NCBI GenBank assembly: GCA_030760725.1
Contig: JASWHV010000012.1
Span: forward strand, 78,442,968 to 78,506,967
Length of the DNA stretch: 64,000 nucleotides
Direction: 5' to 3'
Source: Neostapfia colusana
Lineage: Eukaryota > Streptophyta > Magnoliopsida > Poales > Poaceae
Position 1 is the first letter of the stretch, and every line of letters starts with the position of its first letter. Below are positions 56,815 through 64,000 of this stretch, one piece after another. The notes beneath the pieces are model-generated. The model worked only from the letters and a program-made list of their open reading frames with translations, did not search any database and was not told where the DNA came from. The translations under genes were made by a program, and so were the position numbers.

Positions 56815-59800
56815 TTACTCGTGTTGAGAAGCCATGAACTCCGGGTAATTTGAACGAAGGAATTCCTCGCTTTCCCACGTCGCTTCTTCCACAGTGTGGT
56901 TACTCCAGAGGATCTTGTAGAACCACAACGTTCTGCTACGCGTGGTTCGGGCTTTCTCATCAAGGATTTCCACCGGATACTCATCATATGTTAAGTCCGG
57001 TTTCAACTCGCCGATGTCTTCGGTAGGAACAGCAGCTGTATGCTTCAAACATTTTCGCAGTTGCGAAACATGGAAAACATCATGGACACCAGCAAGAGAT
57101 ACCGGTAGCTCCAATCTATACGCTGCTGGTCCACACTTCTCGGTGATAGCATAGGGTCCAATGAAACGGGGAGCGAGCTTTCCCTTCACACCAAACCGGT
57201 GCACGCCCTTCATCAGAGACACGCGTAGGTACACGTGTTCCCCAACGTCAAAGTGCAACGGCCTACGCCTCTTATCAGCGTAGCTCTTCTGTCGGGATTG
57301 AGCGGCTTTTAAATTGGCTTGAATTGTCCGAACGCGCTCTTCGGCGTCGTTCACCACATCAACCCCGAATGTGACTCTTTCACCGGACTCGCACCAATTT
57401 AATGGGGTGCGGCACTTGCGACCGTAGAGAGCTTCGCAGGGTGCCATCTTGATACTCGCCTGATAGCCGTTGTTGTATGAGAATTCCGCCAATGGTAGGT
57501 GATTATCCCAGTTCCTACCATGGTGGATGGCACATGCTCTCAACATGTCCTCCAGAACTTGATTCACCCTCTCTGTCTGGCCATCTGTCTGAGGGTGGTA
57601 GGCGGAGCTTCTAATCAGTTTGGTACCCAAAGCAGCGTGCAACTGCTCCCAAAAGCGAGATACAAACAATGCACCTCGGTCTGAGACTATGGTCTTGGGT
57701 ACACCATGCAGGCATAGAATCCTGGCAATGTATAACTCCGCATATCGGTTGGCATGAAAATGTGTATGTACGGGGATGAAGTGAGCTGACTTGGTCAGTC
57801 GGTCAACAATCACCCAAATGGAATCATGTTTGTTGGATGTTAGGGGTAATCCCACAATGAAATCCATGCTCACATCCTCCCATTTCCATGCTGGAATCTT
57901 CAGGGGTTGCAGCAGCCCTGATTTCCGCATATGATCAGCCTTCACTCGTCTACACGTATCACACTCGGATACGTACTTAGCTACCTCCCGCTTCATCCGT
58001 GTCCACCAAAATTTCTTTTTCAAATCTTGGTACATTTTGTTGCTGCCCGGATGAATGGAGTATTTAGACAAGTGGGCTTCATCGAGGATCTTTTTCCTCA
58101 ACTCCATATCTCGGGGCACGAATATGCGGTTATTAAACCATAGCGTCCCCTCCTCATCTTTCCGGAAACACTTGATCTCCCCATTGTCTATCCGTCTCCG
58201 GAGATGTGTCATGCCTTTATCCGTCTTCTGAGCTGCAATGATGTCCTCCCTAATAGTAGGGTTGAGGGCAAGGTTGTACAGCGATCCATAAGGAACCAAG
58301 TATAAACTTGGCTCTTCCTCCTCCACCGGTGTAATGGTGAGGTGATGGACATGTGATTTCCGACTCAGCGCGTCGGCAACCACATTCGCCTTGTCGGGGT
58401 GGTAATGGATCTCAATCTCATAATCTTTGATCAGCTCTAACCACCTCCTTTGCCTCATATTCAGCTCCTTCTGGGTGAAAATGTATTTCAAGCTCTTGTG
58501 GTCGGTGTAGAGATGCACCAAGTTCCCCAGGAGATAGTGCCTCCACATTTTTAGCGCCAACACCACGGCAGCAAGCTCCAGATCATGAGTAGGGTAATGC
58601 TGCTCATGGTTCCGAAGTTGGCGCGATCCATAAGCGACCACACGTCCTTCCTGCATCAACACGCAGCCAAGCCCAATACCGGACGCGTCACAATACACAT
58701 CGAAGGGCTTTGTTGTATCCGGCTGAGCTAAGACCGGGGCTGTTGTGAGATGCTTCACCAATGCTTGGAAGGCTCCTTCACACGCCGTGTTCCAAACATA
58801 TTTCGTCCCTTTCTTCAGCAACTCCGTCATCGGCTTGGCGAGCTTGGAGAAACTTGGAATAAATCTCCGATAGTATCCCGTTAACCCGAGGAAGCTTCTG
58901 ACTTCATGAACTGAAGTGGGAGCTTTCCATTTCAGCACTTGCTCTATTTTACTCGGGTCAACCGCAATGCCTTCTGCGGAGATGATATGTCCCAAGAATG
59001 GCACTTGACTGATCCAAAACTCGCATTTGCTGAACTTGGCGTAGAGTTTGTGGTCTCGTAATCGTTGAAGAACGACCCGCAAGTGTTCGGCATGTTCAGC
59101 TTCTGTCTTGGAGTACACCAAGATATCGTCGATGAACACTACCACGAACTTGTCCAGCTCCGGCATGAACACCGAATTCATGAGATACATGAAATGATCT
59201 GGAGCGTTTGTGAGACCAAAGGACATGATGAGATATTCATATAATCCATATCTCGTTGAGAAGGCCGTCTTCGGGATATCCTCCGCCCGGATCTTTATCT
59301 GGTGATATCCAGAGCGAAGGTCCATCTTGGAGAACACACTTGCACCCACAAGTTGATCAAACAATATGTCGATGCGGGGCAGTGGGTACTTATTCTTGAT
59401 GGTGACGGCGTTGAGCGGCCAGTAATCCACACACAGCCTCAGGGTCTCATCCTTCTTCTTCACGAATAGCGCCGAGCATCCCCAAGGCGAGGAACTCAGC
59501 CTAATGAAACCCTTGCTCAACAGGTCATTGAGCTGTTCTTTCAGTTCAGCCAGCTCATTTGGAGCCATCTTGTATGGTCTCCTTGAGATGGGCATAGTCC
59601 CGGGTGCAAGTTCAATCTTGAACTCGACATCCCGCTCAGGTGGCATGCCCGGAAGATCATCCGGGAACACATCAGGATACTCCCGGACTACGGGGATGTC
59701 TTCTAACTTGAGAGCCTCAGCACTATTGATCGCTGAAACCTCTCTGACTGGATTATCTAATAGGAGGGACTGCGGACGGTGTAATGGGGAGTTGAGGTGA

Positions 59801-60189
59801 ATAGCCCGTGATGGGATTTCCAGGACAGCGCCATGGTAGCTTAGCCATGACATTCCCAAGATTGCATCAATCTTCTGCCCCCCTAGGATAATCATAGTGG
59901 TGGGATATATCTTCCCACCTAAACACAGTGGTGCTTTCGGAACCATCATCGTTGCTGAAATCTTTCCTCCGGGTGAGCAGATCATATACGAACACTCGGT
60001 TGGAAAGGTTTCCAGCTGATGCTTAACCACATATGATGCACTTATGAAGTTATGGGTTGCACCAGAATCAAAAAGTATGATGATGGCTTGATGGTTGAGA
60101 GTGAACGTACCCGCCAGCACATTCTCTCCCTCTGGGGCGTCCTCATTGTCGAGGTTGCGAACGCCCCCAGTCCGCTGACCAACCTTTTC
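56815..60189 (-). CDS. pol: Pol region of element 4, open reading frame
   Basis: The frame is open from before 60189 to the TAA at 56815 and includes protease (DSGATHNF), RT (FIDD), RNase H, integrase (HHCC and D,D,E motifs) and chromodomain. Two substitutions at usually conserved sites are visible: LCVDYWPLN (Arg to Trp) and TNAPDHFM (Ala to Asp), both in RT. The pol stop codon overlaps GAGTAAGTC, which resembles a splice donor. Gag upstream is frameshifted, so normal expression as Gag-Pol fails in this copy. Confidence 0.88.
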   Translation of the reverse strand, partial: EKVGQRTGGVRNLDNEDAPEGENVLAGTFTLNHQAIIILFDSGATHNFISASYVVKHQLETFPTECSYMICSPGGKISATMMVPKAPLCLGGKIYPTTMIILGGQKIDAILGMSWLSYHGAVLEIPSRAIHLNSPLHRPQSLLLDNPVREVSAINSAEALKLEDIPVVREYPDVFPDDLPGMPPERDVEFKIELAPGTMPISRRPYKMAPNELAELKEQLNDLLSKGFIRLSSSPWGCSALFVKKKDETLRLCVDYWPLNAVTIKNKYPLPRIDILFDQLVGASVFSKMDLRSGYHQIKIRAEDIPKTAFSTRYGLYEYLIMSFGLTNAPDHFMYLMNSVFMPELDKFVVVFIDDILVYSKTEAEHAEHLRVVLQRLRDHKLYAKFSKCEFWISQVPFLGHIISAEGIAVDPSKIEQVLKWKAPTSVHEVRSFLGLTGYYRRFIPSFSKLAKPMTELLKKGTKYVWNTACEGAFQALVKHLTTAPVLAQPDTTKPFDVYCDASGIGLGCVLMQEGRVVAYGSRQLRNHEQHYPTHDLELAAVVLALKMWRHYLLGNLVHLYTDHKSLKYIFTQKELNMRQRRWLELIKDYEIEIHYHPDKANVVADALSRKSHVHHLTITPVEEEEPSLYLVPYGSLYNLALNPTIREDIIAAQKTDKGMTHLRRRIDNGEIKCFRKDEEGTLWFNNRIFVPRDMELRKKILDEAHLSKYSIHPGSNKMYQDLKKKFWWTRMKREVAKYVSECDTCRRVKADHMRKSGLLQPLKIPAWKWEDVSMDFIVGLPLTSNKHDSIWVIVDRLTKSAHFIPVHTHFHANRYAELYIARILCLHGVPKTIVSDRGALFVSRFWEQLHAALGTKLIRSSAYHPQTDGQTERVNQVLEDMLRACAIHHGRNWDNHLPLAEFSYNNGYQASIKMAPCEALYGRKCRTPLNWCESGERVTFGVDVVNDAEERVRTIQANLKAAQSRQKSYADKRRRPLHFDVGEHVYLRVSLMKGVHRFGVKGKLAPRFIGPYAITEKCGPAAYRLELPVSLAGVHDVFHVSQLRKCLKHTAAVPTEDIGELKPDLTYDEYPVEILDEKARTTRSRTLWFYKILWSNHTVEEATWESEEFLRSNYPEFMASQHE

Positions 60190-61335
60190 ACCGGAGGTCG
60201 GCCTCGAGCACCGCCCTGGAACTGGGCTTGCCCGCTGCTCTGCTGCCCCTGGAGACAGTCCTTCGTGAAGTGACCCGCCTGGCCCCACGTGAAGCAGGTG
60301 AAACGGGGCGGTCCCCCGCTGATCGGTGGATGGAATCCCGGGGCGCGCTGTGGCGGTTGAAACGCCCGGGGTACCGTCTGCTGCTGCTGCTGTCTTGGTG
60401 GTGGCATCGGCGGACGGAACGGGGTGCTTGGAACGAACGTCCCCCGGACTGTTTAGGTCGCGCCGGTGGACGCCACTGCTGCCCGGATGGTGTCCGATAC
60501 ACCATACGGTACTTCTGAGGCGCGCCACCACCGCTGCTAGGTGGAGCGCTGCGCTTCCTATGCTCAGCTGCCAACTCCCGCTGAGCGTCCTCTTGCATGA
60601 TCGCGGCATTGACTAAGTCGTTGAATGTGCCGCGATTCCACTGAACGAGATGGGTCTTCATTTCGGGGTGTAACCCCCGATAGAAGTGCTCCCTCTTCTT
60701 CTCCTCCGTGGAGATGTAGTCTGACGCATACTGCGCCAGATGGTTGAAGGCACGGGAGTAGTCGTGGGCCCTCCCTGCTTCAGCTCCAAGAATTCTTGGA
60801 ACTTCCTCTTCATTATTCTGGAAGGAATGTGGTAGGCGCGGAACGCCTCCCGGAACTCTTGCCATTCCACGGCATGGCCAGCCGGATGTGAGGCGACATA
60901 GTTCGCCCACCACGCACCAGCGGCACCGTGGAGCTGCTGTGCTGCGAACAGGGTCTTCTGGCGCTCCGTACATTGGAGCAGCCCGAACTTGGACTCGATG
61001 GTCCGCAGCCAGTTGTCCGCCTCCAGTGGTTCCTCAGCTTCGGTGAACACTGGAGGGTGCGTACTCATGAAATCCGAGTACGACACATCACGGGGCTCCC
61101 GAGGCCCTCTATCTTGACGTCCCCCCGCCTGGGACGTATTCTGCATGATCGTGCGGAGCAGGTCGGTCTGCTCCTCACGACCTCCCACCAATGCCGCTAT
61201 CACATCCGCTAGAGTAAGCGGAGGCGGCGGTGGTGGCTGCTGCTGCGGGGTGCTGTCGTAGGCCGGTGGCTGGGAGTCATCACCTCCCTGTTGGCTAGAG
61301 CCACCAACCTCGTGCGTGGTCCTAGTACGAACCAT
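60190..61335 (-). pseudogene. gag: Gag of element 4, three single-base deletions
   Basis: The gag ATG is at 61335, directly after GGTTGCAG on the minus strand. The frame reads the N-terminus and core to ELKQGG, then shifts near 60770, again near 60410 and again near 60180; each shift fits a 1-base deletion, and together they return to the pol frame. The zinc knuckle reads CFTWGQAGHFTKDC: the second Cys is Trp, so zinc binding is probably lost. Confidence 0.9.
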
Positions 61336-63167
61336 CTGCAACCACACAACATTAACATCAGTCCCGCAACATTTTGCATGCAGTCCAATAGAAATGGGCG
61401 TAAAAACATTATGACAACAAAAACATGCGATATATCTCGTAAGTAGATAATGTAATAACTTTGCACAAGCTACACCATTACCAGACCAAACACAAGCTAG
61501 TTTAATCCAACTTGATGAACCTCCACTTTGGAAGCTCACCATAGCTAGGTTTGGCCACCACGAGACATTACTATCGCGTTGTCATCACGTATACCACCCT
61601 TAGGGTACAACACCCTCTCCAGTGAGTTCAACTGTCATTCTTCTGTCAGAATGACCAGTTTCTACCTATTCCAATTTTTGATCTGGTTCTGGGCATTTTC
61701 ATGACTCAAGTTGAATACCAAAGTTAAAGTTAACTTCAGTATATTTCCAACGAGTATTCAATTGCCCCCAGATCAGCCTTGGTTCAAAAGTTATGCTAAT
61801 TCAAAGTCAGCAGAATTTCTGGAGGAATCTTTAACAGCACCTCCCTTGGAAGTTGCTGTTTTCCATTCGAGTTTCCACTGAAATCTGTGCTGAAACTTCA
61901 GAAACTTTGAATTGCAAAGATATCACACATCTTCTACTCTTTCTAAGGAGGTATTATATGACAATTTTAGATTTTTCTACTGGGGGTTATGTTTGAAAAA
62001 CAGAACAGTTCAGAGAATGTTTTACTCTGTCCTGGTTCTGGACAGTTTACCCTCCTCTGGGATTTCAGCCATCTTAAGGCGTGTTTCAGCTCTGGAAGTC
62101 TACAACAAAGTTGTAGAGTACTTCAATACCTTTCCAGAACTATATAGCACACCTCTCTGGGCTAAAGGACCCGTGAGTTATGCCCTGTTGAAGATCAGCA
62201 ACCTTGCTGTCCCAAAACGGAGCACTCTGTTTTTCAGTCTTCTTGGAACTACACTCATCACTATCCCATTCTTATACCCAACCAGGGTCCTAAATGTGGA
62301 ACCTATAGATTTTAATTCCTTGTTATCATTATTTTCATGCATATGCCTACAATATCTCGGTACTACGTTCCTCACAAAAGAAAATCCTAACCGGACCATA
62401 CCGGCATATACGTCTCAAGTGTGGCACTAAACGGTCTCTCGCACACGTTTTCTACACGGATACATACGTGGTTAGTACCTGCAGAAGACCACACAATAAT
62501 GGTGCACTCAAAGGTTGTTCAATCCAGGCAGTTCCATATTTGAAAGTAAATACAAACGCCCGTATCATTGTCATACGGCCGTCCTTGAGTTAGGTCACGT
62601 CTCAAGGTACGTGATCGTGTTTCAACACCACACGACGGGGAATCCGAGTAGGTCATGAACGGGTCGTCATGGTTGGGAATGTTATCAACCCAACAGATAC
62701 CACCTACTGCCCTGCAGGGCACGCCGATGGCAAGTGCTGCATATGTCCCCCTGGGCTACTTCCAGACGAACACACTCTCGCGTTACTGACCACGCGATGG
62801 GGTCTCCACTTACTTGCCTAATGCACGCTAGGGATCAGCGTTTCATATGAACTCAGGAACATGAAGAGTCCAAGAGTTTCATATTGAAATCTCACACCAA
62901 GCTGTGAGACTCTATCCCTGAACCACGTTCCTCGTCAGGGGGAGCTAACCGAAATTGAACCGCTTTTGGTGGCGTTCCTTACCATACTTACCAGAGCGTA
63001 GGTGTGTCGTTACATAATTAAAATTCAGAATTATAACACATAGGTTAGCATTTGCCACTTTAAGTAACTATACTAATATAGTCCTTACTTGGGCAGCTAC
63101 CGATTCCTCACCGTAACCTAAGTTTTCCCATAATGTAGTCCTTAAGTACTGTGCTATCCCCACTGCA
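61336..63167 (-). other. Leader of element 4
   Basis: Non-coding. It contains a donor-like CTGCAG|GTACTA (exon end 62479) and ends in GGTTGCAG before gag, giving a predicted intron of 1143 nt. Short blocks such as CAAAGTTAAAGTTAACTTCA (minus strand gives TTAACTTTAACTTTG) are shared with the leaders of elements 1-3. No ORF0 remnant is recognised. Confidence 0.65.
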
Positions 63168-63179
63168 GCTCTGATACCA
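63168..63179 (-). promoter_or_regulatory. Primer binding site of element 4 (iMet tRNA)
   Basis: TGGTATCAGAGC on the minus strand, three bases after the LTR end at 63183. Confidence 0.93.
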
Positions 63180-63182
63180 GGC

Positions 63183-64000
63183 TGTGGCGGACCGGAATCC
63201 ACTCATCCAGGATCGCAGAGGGTGGTGCCGCGCGATGCGACACCCGACAGCACACGTCATAAGGACATAATATGTTACATGGGAAAAACAACTGAAACTG
63301 TACAAAAATAGTACACTTCTCAGTTACAAGCTAGGGTCTGTTATTACACAGCGGAAGTTTCTTTTATACAACTCACGCCCGCCTATCTAGCAAAAGTGGT
63401 TGCCCAGCCCTAGGGCAACCCACACTAGCTGCACTCCTCAGCTCAGCGCGGCGTGTACGGCTCCCACTCAGCCGTGGTCCCCGACGGAGGGTAACCCTCG
63501 CCGGTGGACTCGTACTCCGAGCCCGTGGGTGGCTCCTCACCTGAAAAACACTTAAGCAGCAACCGTGAGCACGAAGGCTCAGCAAGGCTTAACCGACTCA
63601 CCTAAGCATGAAACTCTACATGAGGGGTACAATGGACATAGGATAGCAACATTTCAGCAAAAGGACATGCCTACAAGTTCATCCTTAGTTCATCTTTTAG
63701 CAACAAGTTAACAGTTCATGAAATCTGAAATTTAGTAAGCAGTATTTGGTGGCACACATGTAGCAATACAATTATATCAACCAGCAATATTGAATCAACA
63801 GGTTTCATCCATTAATCTACGTCACGACTCAGTGACCAAGTGGTACTCTTCACCGCGAGGGACGGCGAATCGACTCGATATACACCTGCAGGGAACCCAA
63901 AGAGCACGTCACGTACGCCCACCCGTGGAGCTGCACAGCACGCTCACTCGATGTCGTACGGGACAACCTTTCACCCAACAGCCCAAACGTCGAACCGGTC
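63183..64000 (-). repeat. 5' LTR of element 4, partial
   Basis: On the minus strand it ends CCGCCACA at 63183. Its start is outside the window. Bases 63817-63965 match the conserved block at 21785-21905 of the element 2 LTR. Confidence 0.88.
63443..63540 (-). CDS. Terminal acidic exon in the element 4 LTR
   Basis: After the acceptor AAGTGTTTTTCAG (minus strand) an exon of 98 nt opens at phase 1, is rich in Glu, Gly and Pro, and ends TAEWEPYTPR then TGA at 63443-63445. The ending corresponds to PVEWESCTPQS in the other LTRs, while the middle of the exon differs in length and sequence. The phase and the split Gly codon are also the same. The preceding exon would lie outside the window. Function is unknown. 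Confidence 0.5.

Larger units (their letters stand above)
55331..64000 (-). mobile_element. Chromovirus element 4, diverged relative lacking ORF0
   Basis: Minus-strand order: 5' LTR from 64000 (window end) to 63183, primer site 63179-63168, leader to 61336, gag, pol ending at 56815, polypurine tract, 3' LTR from 56748 into the gap. LTR start, pre-tract hairpin, primer site and pol are homologous to elements 1-3, but LTR and leader are clearly diverged. There is no ORF0 between leader and gag. Confidence 0.92.

Noticed and set aside
56815..56830. Splice-donor-like GAGTAAGTC at the element 4 pol stop, as a link from pol to the acidic LTR exons
   Set aside because: The donor would be phase 2 while the LTR exons need phase 1. 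Joining them gives an early stop, and elements 1 and 3 also give phase 2.
61912..62430. Open plus-strand frame of 172 codons opposite the element 4 leader
   Set aside because: It is antisense to the leader intron, has no counterpart in elements 1-3 and shows no recognisable domain.

Overview
The window is plant nuclear DNA, almost certainly from a grass. It consists entirely of nested LTR retrotransposons, and I see no host gene, tRNA, rRNA or CRISPR array. The lineage call rests on two families typical of grass heterochromatin. One is a Ty3/Gypsy chromovirus of the Tekay/Del type, resembling rice RIRE3/RIRE8, with a chromodomain, an iMet-tRNA primer site, LTRs of about 4 kb and an extra ORF before gag. 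The other is a Tat-type Gypsy element with an archaeal-type second RNase H, a TGGCGCGCC primer site and a long repeat-rich 3' region. Family names are from memory and were not searched.

Layout. 1-8254: 3' part of chromovirus element 1 (+), with a 2.25 kb internal deletion and a complete 3' LTR. 8255-9945: 3' end of a Tat element with its LTR. 9946-10024: small foldback junction. 10025-21119: a second, decayed Tat element, interrupted at 12574-19632 by a third Tat element (target duplication GCACG). 21120-55230: chromovirus element 2 (-), with a decayed gag-pol but intact ORF0. Its 5' LTR is split by chromovirus element 3 (+, 33158-51902, target duplication CATGT). Element 3 has intact ORF0 and gag-pol and looks young. 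Its 5' LTR is in turn split by a 3316 bp solo LTR of another family (33942-37257, target duplication CTCGG). 55231-55330: a 100 N assembly gap. 55331-64000: chromovirus element 4 (-), related but diverged, lacking ORF0, with an open pol and a frameshifted gag.

How the parts work together. In the chromoviruses the LTR supplies promoter and poly(A) signal, a leader follows the iMet primer site, and ORF0 and gag-pol each start at or within one base of an intron-acceptor-like AG. A conserved CAG|GTA donor lies in the leader. This suggests that alternative splicing places ORF0 or gag next to the cap. ORF0 has a domain I read as dsRNA-binding-like, a coiled coil and an acidic tail.

The most unusual signal is inside the LTRs. 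Each complete chromovirus LTR carries two short acidic coding exons flanked by splice signals, with a non-canonical GC-AG intron of 1090 bp and matching phase 1 joints. The unrelated solo LTR has the same layout (intron 1088 bp), and the diverged element 4 LTR keeps the terminal exon with the same ending (EWE..TP). I interpret this as a conserved, spliced LTR-resident gene or terminal exon pair. Its first coding exon is not established and RNA evidence is needed.
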